Shown here: piece by piece, positions 35,497-45,028 of the stretch
Layout of the letters: every line of letters begins with the position of its first letter
Numbering within the stretch: position 1 is the first letter of the stretch
Assembly: GCA_018366035.1 (NCBI GenBank)
Contig: JAGZIW010000003.1
Coordinates: forward strand, 88,666 to 152,665
Reading direction: 5' to 3'
DNA: 64,000 nt
Origin: Butyricicoccus pullicaecorum
GTDB taxonomy: Bacteria > Bacillota > Clostridia > Oscillospirales > Butyricicoccaceae
The notes under the pieces: generated by a model
Told to the model about the DNA's origin: nothing
What the model saw: only the letters and a program-made list of their open reading frames with translations
The model's database searches: none
Translations under genes and position numbers: made by a program

Positions 35497-38145
35497 TTAT
35501 TCGCTAAGCTGTGCATCTACAATATTGTTGACAGCCTCCAGTGCTTCCTCCAGTTTGGACGGGTCTTTACCGCCAGCGGTTGCATTATCCGGACGTCCAC
35601 CGCCGCCGCCGCCGCACATCTTTGCGACTTCCTTCACAATTTTGCCTGCATGAGCGCCGCTCTTTACAGCCTCCTTGCCGCAAACGCAAAGGAACTGAAT
35701 CTTACCTTCGGATACCGTAGACAGAACTGCAACGGTCTTGGGCTCCTGCTCCTTGATCTGGTCACCCATCATACGCATCATATCAGCTGTCACGTCGGAC
35801 AGCTTGACTGCAATGACATTCACACCCTTGATATCACGAGATAGGTTAAACAAATCAGTCATTTGTATGCTTGCAATCTGGGCACTCAGCTTTTCTACCT
35901 GCTTTGCGGCCTCACGAACCTCACCCTGAAGCTGCTCAACCTTATTCAAAATATCATTCGGCGTCGTTTTCAGTGCCTTAGATGCCTCTGTCAGTACATC
36001 TTGCTTTTCTTGCAAGAACTTCAAAACACCTTTACCGGTGAGCGCTTCCATACGGCGCACACCTGCGGCAACTGAGCTTTCCGAGATGATCTTGAACAGT
36101 CCTGCCTGTGCCGTATTGGTAAGATGTGTACCACCACACAGCTCAATAGAGAAATCCCCCGCCTGTACAACACGTACAGTCGTACCATATTTTTCACCGA
36201 ACAGAGCCATTGCGCCGCGCTTTTTCGCCTCATCAATCGGCATTTCCTCGGTGATAACCGGATATGCTGCAAAAATTGCCTCATTGACAATATCCTCAAT
36301 CTGCATCATCTCCTGCGGGGTGACAGCTGCAAAATGCGTAAAGTCAAAACGCACATGGTCTGCATCGGTATAGGAACCAGCCTGTTCCACATGGGTGCCC
36401 AAAACCATACGCAGCGCCTGCTGCAACAGATGGGTTGCTGTATGGGACCGCGCAATTGCCTGACGGCGCTCCTTATCAATGGCAGCAACGACAACATCAT
36501 CTACTGAAATCACGCCAGACTTTACAACACCGATGTGCATAAACTTGCCGTCCTTGGTCTTTTGTACATTTGAAATGTGCACCAACATGCCCTTATCATC
36601 ACTGAGCGTGCCATAATCTGCAACCTGACCGCCCATTTCTGCATAGAACGGTGTGTGATCGAGCACGATGGTAACCGAGTCTCCTGCCTGCGCAGAACCG
36701 GCAACCTCTCCCCCTGCCACGATTGCAAGAACGGTTGCCTGCTCCTCGTATGCGGAATAACCGTCAAAACGGGTCTTAATGGACTTATCCAGCCCAAGAT
36801 CCTCAGATGCCCAGCCGAGGTCTCCCATCTTCTTGCGATCTTCGCGTGCACGGATACGCTGCTCATTCATAAGTTCATCAAAACCTGCACGGTCGGTGGT
36901 CAATCCCTGCTCCTCCAGAATTTCCAGTGTTAGGTCAATAGGGAATCCATAGGTGTCATACAGCTTAAAGGTATCGCAAGCGGGAAGTTCCGTTTTTTCC
37001 TCCGCCTTGACCGCCTCTATCATTTCATTCAAAATGGACAAGCCACTGTCAATGGTTGCAGCAAAACGCGCTTCCTCCATCTCGATGACCTTATGAATAT
37101 AGTCACTCTTCTGCGCAAGCTCTGGATAATGTCCCTTGTTCTCTGCAATGACAGTATCCAGCACTTCGTTTAAGAACGGACGATTGATGCCCAGCAGCTT
37201 GCCATGACGTGCAGCACGGCGCAGCAGGCGGCGCAGCACATAACCACGTCCCTCGTTCGATGGGATAACGCCGTCGCAAACCATCATTGCCGTAGAACGG
37301 ATATGGTCAGTAATGACACGCAGAGAAATATCAGCCTTTTCGTCCTGATGATAGGTCACATTTGCGATGCGCTCAATATGCTTCATGATATTGCGTACAG
37401 TGTCTACCTCAAACAGTGAGCCGACACCCTGCACAACGCAGGCAAGACGCTCAAGCCCCATACCGGTATCAATATTTTTCTGCTTGAGCTCGGTATAATG
37501 CCCCTGACCATCATTATTAAACTGCGAAAATACGTTGTTCCAGACCTCCATATAGCGGTCACAATCGCACCCAACGGTACAGCCCGCCTTATGACAGCCG
37601 TATTCCTCTCCGCGGTCGTAATAAATTTCAGAGCATGGGCCGCATGGACCAGAGCCATGCTCCCAGAAATTATCCGCCTTACCAAAACGGAAAATACGTT
37701 CTGCCGGAATACCAATTTCTTTGTTCCAGATTTCGAACGCTTCCTCGTCCTCCTCATAAATAGATGGATAGAGACGGTCTGGATCGATGCCGACCCATTC
37801 TGGGGAAGTCAAAAATTCCCAACTCCAGTGAATGGCTTCCCGTTTGAAGTAATCTCCAAAGGAGAAGTTTCCCAGCATTTCAAAATATGTGCCATGACGT
37901 GCAGTCTTGCCGACATTCTCAATATCACCGGTACGAATACACTTTTGGCAGGTTGTCACACGATGGCGCGGCGGCTCCTGCTCTCCGGTAAAGAATGGTT
38001 TCATCGGAGCCATACCCGAATTGATGAGCAAAAGAGATGCGTCATTCTGTGGGATCAGCGAAAAGCTCGGCAGACGCAGGTGCTGCTTGCTCTCAAAAAA
38101 TGAGAGATACATCTCTCGAAGCTCATTTAAGCCTCTGTACTGCAT
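35497..38145 (-). CDS. alaS: Alanyl-tRNA synthetase
   Basis: The class II synthetase charges and edits Ala-tRNA. The 882-residue protein starts MQYRGLNELREMYLSFFESKQHLRLPSFSL and has the editing site SHTATHLLQQALR, the second zinc-binding motif CGGTHLTNTAQAG, and a C-terminal DHHA1-type domain with the CGGGGGGRPDNATAGG glycine motif. Expression is controlled by the T-box leader directly upstream. It is followed by the HIT gene. Confidence 0.98.
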   Translation of the reverse strand: MQYRGLNELREMYLSFFESKQHLRLPSFSLIPQNDASLLLINSGMAPMKPFFTGEQEPPRHRVTTCQKCIRTGDIENVGKTARHGTYFEMLGNFSFGDYFKREAIHWSWEFLTSPEWVGIDPDRLYPSIYEEDEEAFEIWNKEIGIPAERIFRFGKADNFWEHGSGPCGPCSEIYYDRGEEYGCHKAGCTVGCDCDRYMEVWNNVFSQFNNDGQGHYTELKQKNIDTGMGLERLACVVQGVGSLFEVDTVRNIMKHIERIANVTYHQDEKADISLRVITDHIRSTAMMVCDGVIPSNEGRGYVLRRLLRRAARHGKLLGINRPFLNEVLDTVIAENKGHYPELAQKSDYIHKVIEMEEARFAATIDSGLSILNEMIEAVKAEEKTELPACDTFKLYDTYGFPIDLTLEILEEQGLTTDRAGFDELMNEQRIRAREDRKKMGDLGWASEDLGLDKSIKTRFDGYSAYEEQATVLAIVAGGEVAGSAQAGDSVTIVLDHTPFYAEMGGQVADYGTLSDDKGMLVHISNVQKTKDGKFMHIGVVKSGVISVDDVVVAAIDKERRQAIARSHTATHLLQQALRMVLGTHVEQAGSYTDADHVRFDFTHFAAVTPQEMMQIEDIVNEAIFAAYPVITEEMPIDEAKKRGAMALFGEKYGTTVRVVQAGDFSIELCGGTHLTNTAQAGLFKIISESSVAAGVRRMEALTGKGVLKFLQEKQDVLTEASKALKTTPNDILNKVEQLQGEVREAAKQVEKLSAQIASIQMTDLFNLSRDIKGVNVIAVKLSDVTADMMRMMGDQIKEQEPKTVAVLSTVSEGKIQFLCVCGKEAVKSGAHAGKIVKEVAKMCGGGGGGRPDNATAGGKDPSKLEEALEAVNNIVDAQLSE

Positions 38146-38182
38146 AAATAAATTCCTCCAAAAATAAAAATCAAACCGCGGA

Positions 38183-38224
38183 AAAAGAAACAGCTTTCAC
38201 CCCAATTTAGGGGCGAAAGCTGTC
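38183..38224 (-). terminator. T-box terminator upstream of alaS
   Basis: On the - strand ACAGCTTTCGCCCC pairs with GGGGTGAAAGCTGT (one mispair/wobble), loop TAAATT, followed by TTCTTTTT. In charged-tRNA excess this should stop transcription before alaS. Confidence 0.92.
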
Positions 38225-38430
38225 AATACTTTCACGGTACCACCCTAGTTTTCCATAAAATATTTATGGCATCTCAGGCTTGCTTTAACGCAGCAACTAC
38301 GTTTTGGTTTCCCAAAATTGCTCCAGACTAGCTGCGATCCGCCATCACCAAAGGGCTTCCACCATTCCCTTCTCTCTATCGGCTGTTCGGTATCACTCGG
38401 TCCTTCATTGCACACATACAATATTCCATA
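38225..38430 (-). ncRNA. T-box leader (alanine) of alaS
   Basis: On the - strand the T-box core AGGGTGGTACCGTG lies at 38246-38233, next to the terminator stem. Stem I features upstream include GATAGAGAGAAGGGAA and GGTGGAAGCCC. Uncharged tRNA-Ala should bind and favour antitermination. The specifier codon is not certain; GCA or GCT in TCGCAGCTAG are candidates. Confidence 0.92.
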
Positions 38431-38433
38431 GCT

Positions 38434-38461
38434 ATTGTATCATATTTTGGGAATTTGTCAA
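38434..38461 (-). promoter_or_regulatory. Promoter of the alaS T-box transcript
   Basis: On the - strand TTGACA (38461-38456) and TACAAT (38439-38434) are 16 bases apart. Confidence 0.85.
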
Positions 38462-38482
38462 TCATCTAGTGTTCCAAAATGT

Positions 38483-39706
38483 TTATTTACGTTCTTTTCT
38501 CAGGATTGCAAACGGCTCCACTGCAAAAGGGAACTCCAACCGGAAACGCATTTCCGGACGATGCACCATCTCCAAAATATTACCGGCGTCATCGGTCACC
38601 TTGTCTGCGGTAAAGACATAAGGCGCCTTTTCCGGCTGTACCAACTCCAAGGTATCACCCGAATAGAATCGGTTTTTCAGTGTAAAAACAGCGCCTCCAT
38701 TTGCATCTGTTTCTGCAAGCAGTCCGGTCACTTCCCAGTCGCGGATATACTGGCTGTCCTCGTAATACTGCCCATTTTCTTCTGAACCAAAATAAAAGCC
38801 TGTGTAGTAATTTCTATGGCTGACCTTGCCGATTTCATCATGAATATCCTTCGGCAGGATAAATCCATCAGGATTTTTGCAATACGCGTCGACTGCGCGG
38901 CGATATGCTGAGGTAATGCCTGCGGCATAATAGGCGGTCTTATTACGCCCTTCGATTTTGAAAGAGTCGATTCCTGCCGAAACCAACTCTGGGATATGGT
39001 CGATCATGCACAAATCCTTGGAATTATAGAGATATGTACCACGTTCATCTTCCTCCACAGGGAAATATTCTCCGGGACGTTTTTCCTCTACCAAAGAATA
39101 TTTCCAACGGCAAGGCTGTGCACATGCGCCATGGTTTGCATCGCGTCCAGTCATATATTGAGAAATCAGGCAGCGACCAGAGTAGGAAATACACATTGCA
39201 CCATGAACAAAGGCTTCCAGCTGCAATTCCTTCGGTGTGCGTGCACGAATTTCAGCGATATCTGAGAGCGTCAGCTCACGTGCCAGTACAATACGTTCTG
39301 CCCCCTGCTCTGCCCAGAAGTTCGCAGCTTCATAGCTTAAAATACTGGTTTGTGTACTGATATGCAGCGGAACACGCGGTGCATATCGTTTTGCCATAGA
39401 CACAACGCTCACATCTGCTGCAATGAGTGCATCAGCACCGCAGTCTTGAATCTGCTCTAAATAGGCAGGCAATGCTGCAAGGTCTTCGTTCGATGGAATA
39501 ATATTCACTGTAATATAGCACTTGACCCCACGTGCATGGGCATAAGCAATGCCCTCACGCATTTGTGCTTCGTTAAAATTGGAAGCAGCAGCACGCATAC
39601 CGAAGGACTGCCCTGCGAGATAGACAGCATCTGCTCCGTATGCAATTGCATATTTTAGTTTTTCCAAATCGCCGGCCGGCGATAAAATTTCAGGTTTTTT
39701 TAACAC
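38483..39706 (-). CDS. Peptidase U32 family protein (TrhP-like tRNA hydroxylation type)
   Basis: The 407-residue protein starts MLKKPEILSPAGDLEKLKYAIAYGADAVYLAG, the U32 barrel signature, and has the Fe-S-associated Cys pattern HGAMCISYSGRC and GACAQPCRWKY. U32 proteins were first annotated as collagenases; members such as TrhP hydroxylate uridine 34 of tRNA, which I consider the likelier role. It is the last gene of a - strand run that begins with the DUF2156 gene; mltG ends 39 bases upstream. Confidence 0.9.
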   Translation of the reverse strand: MLKKPEILSPAGDLEKLKYAIAYGADAVYLAGQSFGMRAAASNFNEAQMREGIAYAHARGVKCYITVNIIPSNEDLAALPAYLEQIQDCGADALIAADVSVVSMAKRYAPRVPLHISTQTSILSYEAANFWAEQGAERIVLARELTLSDIAEIRARTPKELQLEAFVHGAMCISYSGRCLISQYMTGRDANHGACAQPCRWKYSLVEEKRPGEYFPVEEDERGTYLYNSKDLCMIDHIPELVSAGIDSFKIEGRNKTAYYAAGITSAYRRAVDAYCKNPDGFILPKDIHDEIGKVSHRNYYTGFYFGSEENGQYYEDSQYIRDWEVTGLLAETDANGGAVFTLKNRFYSGDTLELVQPEKAPYVFTADKVTDDAGNILEMVHRPEMRFRLEFPFAVEPFAILRKERK

Positions 39707-39745
39707 AAGGAATCTCCATTCAAAATTTTTATTTGTTGTTTGATA

Positions 39746-41128
39746 TCATTCAGACTGCTCTTCCCAAGCCTTTTCTGCCTTGGCACGGTTCTTATTATGC
39801 TGGCTGTTGCTCTTGGCAAAGAGATGTGTGCCGTCAGGCATCGCAACATAATAGTAATAGTCATGTTCTTCTGGGTGGGTCGCAGCATACAGCGCATTAT
39901 ACCCCGGGTTGCAAATAGGTCCGGGAGGCAATCCCTCATGCAGATACAGGTTATATGGACTGTCAAGCTGCTTATCTGCATCTGTCAGCCTGTTGTTATG
40001 CCCCACGGCATATTGCAACGCTGCATCGATCTGCAAATGTGGAAATTGTTCTTTATTATTCAGACGATTGTGAATGACACCAGAAATTTTGGCAAATTCA
40101 TCACTTTCTTTTGCCTCGCGCTCAATAAGTGACGCAATGATTACAACCTCATGGGTGCTAAGCCCCAGTTCTTCTGCACCTGCCTGAATCTGCTTATCAT
40201 ACTTCTTATCAAAGTTGTTGAGCATTACATTGATAACCTCATGCACCGGCTGCTTGCTGTCCTGAATAAACTCATAGGTATCCGGAAACAAATATCCTTC
40301 GAGCCAATTTGCCTTGGGCGGCTTGAGGTCTTGTAAAAATTTATGCTTAAATGGATAGGTATTGAGTGCATTATCCAGCAGTGCCGGAGATGTTACATGC
40401 TTTTCCAGCAGGGTTTGGCGAATTTGGCTTGTGGTATAGCCCTCCGGAATGGTAACCTTTACCGATGTGGTAGAGGTTGTTTTGGTCATAGCGCGTAAAA
40501 TCTGACCATAATCCATGGTGGGATTGAGCGTATAGGTTCCGGCAGAGACAATCGTTTCCCCGTCTCCTTTCACCACATTGAATATCTTGAAAAGTATGCC
40601 ATAATTGACAACACCGCTCTCATCAAGCTGCTTGCTTACCTCTTTCACCGTGGTATCTTTTGTAACCACAACTTCGATTTCTGTATCCGGCTTCACAAGC
40701 GCCAATACATCGTTTGCTGAAAAAATCAATACCAGTGCAAGACATACCGAAATCCCCAAAATACAGATAAAATATAACGATGCAAGGGCGCAGCCGCTCT
40801 TTTGCGGCGGCTTTTTTCCGCCGCTTCCCTTCCGTTCAGACTGTTCCCTTTGGGTCGATGCTTCTCTTTTGACAGGCGCACTTTTTTTGACAGATTCTGA
40901 TGCACGCGAAGAATCTGTCCGCGATCCGCGCGACGGTGGCGTAGTGCTCGGACGCGCGGCAGAGGGTCTGCGGGTCGTCCCTGCTGCAGGAGGAGTTGAA
41001 CCTGTTCTCCTTGGCGTTGTCGGTCTAGATGTTGCAGAAGTCGAGTTGGTACGTCTTGCAGGCTCTGGCGTACGCTTAACAGGGCCTGTCTTATCCGAAT
41101 GTTTGGGTGTATAACGACGATTTTCCAT
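39746..41128 (-). CDS. mltG: Endolytic peptidoglycan transglycosylase MltG
   Basis: MltG cuts nascent glycan strands and sets their length. The 460-residue protein has a membrane helix at about residues 112-137 (LASLYFICILGISVCLALVLIF), a LysM-like region (DTTVKEVSKQLDESGVVNY) and the catalytic YceG domain with IIASLIEREA, whose Glu is the proposed catalytic residue. The cytoplasmic N-terminal tail of about 110 residues is very rich in Ser, Thr, Pro and Arg and probably disordered. GAGGT precedes the ATG. Confidence 0.94.
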   Translation of the reverse strand: MENRRYTPKHSDKTGPVKRTPEPARRTNSTSATSRPTTPRRTGSTPPAAGTTRRPSAARPSTTPPSRGSRTDSSRASESVKKSAPVKREASTQREQSERKGSGGKKPPQKSGCALASLYFICILGISVCLALVLIFSANDVLALVKPDTEIEVVVTKDTTVKEVSKQLDESGVVNYGILFKIFNVVKGDGETIVSAGTYTLNPTMDYGQILRAMTKTTSTTSVKVTIPEGYTTSQIRQTLLEKHVTSPALLDNALNTYPFKHKFLQDLKPPKANWLEGYLFPDTYEFIQDSKQPVHEVINVMLNNFDKKYDKQIQAGAEELGLSTHEVVIIASLIEREAKESDEFAKISGVIHNRLNNKEQFPHLQIDAALQYAVGHNNRLTDADKQLDSPYNLYLHEGLPPGPICNPGYNALYAATHPEEHDYYYYVAMPDGTHLFAKSNSQHNKNRAKAEKAWEEQSE

Positions 41129-41141
41129 GGTAATACCTCAG

Positions 41142-42035
41142 TCAAACAATACCGATGAGTGCCTTTGCAATAAACACAAATAAAAATGCCAGCGTAGCAG
41201 CATTTCCTGCAAATTTGCTCAACGAATAATCACTATGCTGTACATAATGTAATTTCTTAAAAGCCTGTCGGAGCGAAAGCCGCTCTGCGGTGCGTAATGC
41301 CATATACAAGAAAAACAATGCTAAAAGCAGTGCACAGGAAGGCAATGTGCGCAATATGCCATATATGGTAAACTCCTGAAGCAGCCAATCAAAGAACAGA
41401 TAAAGTGCGGTTGCGACTGCCTGTGCAATGACACTGTACCAGAATGAGCCGAAAGAAAATGTAAGCCAGCTTAAAAAGAATGAAAACAGCAATGCACCCA
41501 AAAACTGAGACAAGGAACCATACAGCATAGCTGTCACACAGGACATGACAATTAAAACCGGACGTGTGCTGATATATTCACTTAGGAAGGTCTGGATATA
41601 TCCGCGCAAATACAGCCCCTCAAAGAACGCAGGCAGTACAATCACGGCAAGAAGTGTGGCTATCGAAACCGCATTCCCGAAAGGAATATCTAATATTGCA
41701 AAGCGCAAAGAAAGGCTGTCTGTATGCTGAATACGATAAACCAGATAATCCACAAAAAAACGAATACAAGCAGCAAACAAGCCGATACAAATCGTAAAGG
41801 AAACCCGTTCTGCCGTGAAATTTGCAGGCTTTAGTTTGGGACGAAACACCTCTTTTTTAGGCATCAGAAGATGCAGCAGTACAATCGGGAGCATCATTGC
41901 CGCCGCATCAAAAAGCAGCGCAAACCATTCTGGATACAGCGTCAGCATGTCCGGAAGGAACGCATCAGCACCTATCAAAAGCGCGAAGCAGACAAAAAGT
42001 GACAGGCATAACCGTAGGGCAGATTTACTTTTCAT
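41142..42035 (-). CDS. CPBP (Abi/Rce1-like) intramembrane protease-family protein, degenerate motifs
   Basis: This 297-residue protein has about eight membrane spans and the CPBP/Abi fold signature FFEGLYLRGYIQ. Normal members have EExxxR, then FxxxH and a later His; here the second Glu is Gly, and the helices that should carry the His read AMLYGSLSQFLGALLFS and YSVIAQAVATAL, without His. It may be an inactive paralog. The start overlaps the stop of the cyclo-ligase gene by four bases. Confidence 0.75.
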   Translation of the reverse strand: MKSKSALRLCLSLFVCFALLIGADAFLPDMLTLYPEWFALLFDAAAMMLPIVLLHLLMPKKEVFRPKLKPANFTAERVSFTICIGLFAACIRFFVDYLVYRIQHTDSLSLRFAILDIPFGNAVSIATLLAVIVLPAFFEGLYLRGYIQTFLSEYISTRPVLIVMSCVTAMLYGSLSQFLGALLFSFFLSWLTFSFGSFWYSVIAQAVATALYLFFDWLLQEFTIYGILRTLPSCALLLALFFLYMALRTAERLSLRQAFKKLHYVQHSDYSLSKFAGNAATLAFLFVFIAKALIGIV

Positions 42036-42595
42036 CGCACTCTATGCACCTGCCTTTCGGTCAAAATATAGTGACACGGAATGTCGGTCTTTTCCCGTGG
42101 AAGCGGCTGACTTTGCAGATAACGCGCAGCACAAAGCACAATTTTGCACATCTCCGTATGCGCTAAAAATCGGTCATAATATCCACCGCCATATCCAAGG
42201 CGATATCCTTTGGTGTCTGCGCTGAGACAGGGTATGATACATAAATCGATTGCCTCGGGCGAAATGACTGGTGCCGTATCTGCAGGCTCCCGTATCCCAA
42301 ATCGACCGGCACACAGAGCGTCTAGAGTATCTATCCGGCGTGCTGTCATCTGTCCTGCACCTTCACAGCGAGGAACACATAGGGCCTTTCCAGCTTTTAG
42401 CACCGCTGTCAGGATCGCATCGGTTTGCAGTTCCAGCTCTGTGGAGCAGTAGCAAAATACCGTTCTTGCGCTCTGATAAACAGGCAGCGCAAGCAATGTT
42501 TGTGTAATCATATGCGCGCGTGCACTTCGTTCTTCCAGATGCTCCTGCGCACGCTGCTCCAAAATCAAGCTTCGAAGTGCTGCCTTACTGCTCAT
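42032..42595 (-). CDS. 5-formyltetrahydrofolate cyclo-ligase
   Basis: This 187-residue protein converts 5-formyl-THF to methenyl-THF with ATP. It starts MSSKAALRSLILEQRAQ and ends with the family motif DTKGYRLGYGGGYYDRFLA, which binds ATP and folate. ATG 42595 lies inside the last codons of the DJ-1-like gene, so translation is coupled. The longer frame upstream is the DJ-1 gene in another frame. Confidence 0.92.
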   Translation of the reverse strand: MSSKAALRSLILEQRAQEHLEERSARAHMITQTLLALPVYQSARTVFCYCSTELELQTDAILTAVLKAGKALCVPRCEGAGQMTARRIDTLDALCAGRFGIREPADTAPVISPEAIDLCIIPCLSADTKGYRLGYGGGYYDRFLAHTEMCKIVLCAARYLQSQPLPREKTDIPCHYILTERQVHRVR

Positions 42596-43139
42596 AACAA
42601 ACGGCAGCGGCAATTTCATCTGCCTTCTGCTTTCCACACAATACCTCACACATCTTGAGCCCCAGCGCAAAGGCTGCACCCGCACCGCGTCCGGTTAGAA
42701 AATGACCGTCCTGTACACAGGGAACTGCCTGAGGCTTGGCACCCTGCATACCGGATTCCATGCTCGGATAACAGGTTGCACATCTGCCCTTGAGCAGCCC
42801 CATTTCACCCAACACCACGGACGGTGCCGCACAGATTGCTGCGATATAAGCGCCGCGTGCATTCATCTGTTCGATACATTCACGCACAAAAGCAGAGTCA
42901 TGCAGATTGTGAGAACCGGACAGACCGCCCGGGAGAAAAATCATTTGCGCATCAGAAAGATTAAGTTCGTCCGGCTCAATATCAGCAACAACAGGGATCT
43001 GGTGTGAGCCGACCACCGTCTTTCCGGTGACACCCACTGTTTGAACCGAAACGCCGCAGCGGCGCAGCAAATCAACCGGAGTCAGCGCTTCAACTTCTTC
43101 AAAACCTTCTGCTAAAAATACATATACCATGGTTTGCAT
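42585..43139 (-). CDS. DJ-1/PfpI family protein
   Basis: The 184-residue protein has VYVFLAEGFEEVEALTPVDLLRR at the N-terminus, the nucleophile elbow AAICAAPSVV with the reactive Cys, and GRGAGAAFALGL at the end, as in DJ-1/ThiJ/YajL proteins. These act as glyoxalases or deglycases, or protect against oxidation; the exact role is debated. A GGAGG site precedes the ATG. It overlaps the next gene by 11 bases. Confidence 0.9.
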   Translation of the reverse strand: MQTMVYVFLAEGFEEVEALTPVDLLRRCGVSVQTVGVTGKTVVGSHQIPVVADIEPDELNLSDAQMIFLPGGLSGSHNLHDSAFVRECIEQMNARGAYIAAICAAPSVVLGEMGLLKGRCATCYPSMESGMQGAKPQAVPCVQDGHFLTGRGAGAAFALGLKMCEVLCGKQKADEIAAAVCYEQ

Positions 43140-43147
43140 CCTCCTTT

Positions 43148-43978
43148 TTAATTATACATTAAATTCATATAGCCATTTTGTGAAACCACATTTTTCCCAT
43201 GCCACTTGATACAGCCAAATGCTTCGCCGTCTGTGCTTGGCACACAGGCGCGAAGCTGTGTTTGCCCTGTCTGCGCCATCAATGCAGATAGAAACATATT
43301 GTGCTCTCTGCATATCAGCTCCTGTGCCCAGATACCATTCTCTTCCTTCCAGACAAAGGCATAGCCTAAGAGCCTGCCCTCATTTTCGAGTACAAAGGCA
43401 CTGCCTCCCAATACTTCGAACATGGTAAGCTGCGCCTGCCACTGCTCCGGTGTGCGCAGGACAGCAAGCGGGCAATCTGCCAGCCGGCTGCGATAAAGCG
43501 CTTCGCAAGCGGGTAAATCTTTAGAAGTCATCGCACGAAGTTCATTTTGAATCATGGGTTTGCATTCCGCAAAATCAATAGTATCCAGTGTAAATGCAGG
43601 CAGATAACCAAACGGACGATAGAAATCAAATAACCACTTTTCCTGTGGAATCAGGATAGATGCTGCAATATCATGCTGTATATCCCACGAAAAGCTCCAC
43701 TGCAATAGCTCGGACATCAAATGGCGGCGGCGAAAGTCTGGGTGCGTACAGGCACCATAAATATAGGTTGCGGGTACGGTTTTTCCATTTGCCAGAAGTG
43801 TATATGGCAGCATTTGCACCATCGCTGCAATACGCCCGTCCAGCACATACACTACTGTCGTGTCCAGCGCAAAAACATGTCCAAAATAATAATCATTAAA
43901 TCCTGTGTCATCAGGAAAGCAAACTTCCCAAAGTGCACGAATTTCCGGCATATCTGCAGCTTCAGCAAACCTGATCAT
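43148..43978 (-). CDS. GNAT-family N-acetyltransferase
   Basis: This 276-residue protein has an N-terminal GNAT domain (MIRFAEAADMPEIRALWEVCFPDD, with the acetyl-CoA loop region THPDFRRRHLMSELLQW near residue 90) and a second GNAT-like half, resembling the Eis/SCP2-type acyltransferases of Firmicutes. The substrate is unknown. The start codon overlaps the stop of the DUF2156 gene (ATGA), so the two are coupled. Confidence 0.85.
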   Translation of the reverse strand: MIRFAEAADMPEIRALWEVCFPDDTGFNDYYFGHVFALDTTVVYVLDGRIAAMVQMLPYTLLANGKTVPATYIYGACTHPDFRRRHLMSELLQWSFSWDIQHDIAASILIPQEKWLFDFYRPFGYLPAFTLDTIDFAECKPMIQNELRAMTSKDLPACEALYRSRLADCPLAVLRTPEQWQAQLTMFEVLGGSAFVLENEGRLLGYAFVWKEENGIWAQELICREHNMFLSALMAQTGQTQLRACVPSTDGEAFGCIKWHGKNVVSQNGYMNLMYN

Positions 43979-44889
43979 TGTGCGGCCTCCACCGGAACAG
44001 CAACATACTTCTTTGCCATAAATTCTGGATAATAGGAGTGCTTTGCCTTGCGCAGGCCCTCCAGTCCAAGATCCTCCTCGCGGTTTACATACATAACATC
44101 AGTGCAATTGTGTTGGACAAACTGCTGATTGATCATCTGGTATGCGCCCTGAATATTATGGTCTGCCTTTTCAATTTGTACAACATACATATCATCAGTT
44201 GCCTTACAGCCAAATGTAAAGGCGATTACCTGCTCATCAAGCCGCAAAATACCGCCGCGCAGATCAAGCTCTGTCCAGTAGTTCAGACCCGCGCCAATAG
44301 CGCAGGTTTCTCCGAAAAATGCTGTTTCTCTCGCACAGCCATTCAGTTCACACCATTTGAAGTGAAATTTCAGTGCATCTCTTACATTTTCGGGCGTAAT
44401 ATCCTCATAACGCCATCTGCCCTCATAATTTGCAAGAAAGCGATTGACCATATTGCGCTTGGATTGCAGCTTCTTTCCGGACAGTGTCTGCAGCTTTTCA
44501 CTGAGGTAAACATAGTCAGCTGCTCCTTCATTGTAAGAAAAAGCAAACCGACTTGGGCAGCATGCTTCTATCCGCGGAATCATATCCTCTGCAACGGATA
44601 CCATCACAAACGGAATACCACGCTCTCTGGCATCTTCTTCGAGTGCGGCAATCGGCTTACACAAACTGCCCTCTCCAATCGGTGCAAGATACATTTCCTG
44701 CCCAGAGTCGCTATCCTGCATTTTTACCAGAAGAAACTCCTCAAAAAAACAAATCTGCGTGTGATAATGTCCACGCCAGATATATAAATCAACGAAACAG
44801 TGTTCACATAAATGATAGTTATGCGCTTGGGCACACGCCTCGACACGAGGCTTGTCCTCGAGCGTAATCTCTCGAAAATCCAATAACAT
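43975..44889 (-). CDS. DUF2156 / phosphatidylglycerol lysyltransferase-domain protein
   Basis: The 304-residue protein has the tandem-GNAT fold of DUF2156: FREITLEDKPRVEACAQAHNYHLCEHCFVDLYIW, a SGKKLQSKRNMVNRFL motif, and the C-terminal YPEFMAKKYVAV ending seen in the family. No membrane helices precede it, so unlike MprF it is soluble. Relatives may transfer amino-acyl or acyl groups; the function here is unknown. It is the first gene of a set of seven tightly spaced - strand genes. Confidence 0.85.
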   Translation of the reverse strand: MLLDFREITLEDKPRVEACAQAHNYHLCEHCFVDLYIWRGHYHTQICFFEEFLLVKMQDSDSGQEMYLAPIGEGSLCKPIAALEEDARERGIPFVMVSVAEDMIPRIEACCPSRFAFSYNEGAADYVYLSEKLQTLSGKKLQSKRNMVNRFLANYEGRWRYEDITPENVRDALKFHFKWCELNGCARETAFFGETCAIGAGLNYWTELDLRGGILRLDEQVIAFTFGCKATDDMYVVQIEKADHNIQGAYQMINQQFVQHNCTDVMYVNREEDLGLEGLRKAKHSYYPEFMAKKYVAVPVEAAQ

Positions 44890-45028
44890 AAAAACCTCTT
44901 TATTCTTGATATCCTAGTATTTTCCTTAACATCGTCTGCTGCAAGACTGTATAATATGCGCCATCTTCTGTTATTCTGTTAAGATATCTGCAAACAGCCC
45001 TGCATATCATGGTCGAGAATCTATATAT

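Noticed and set aside
43978..44787. 269-codon + strand reading frame opposite the DUF2156 gene
   Set aside because: It is antisense to a gene with clear family motifs and has no supporting signals.
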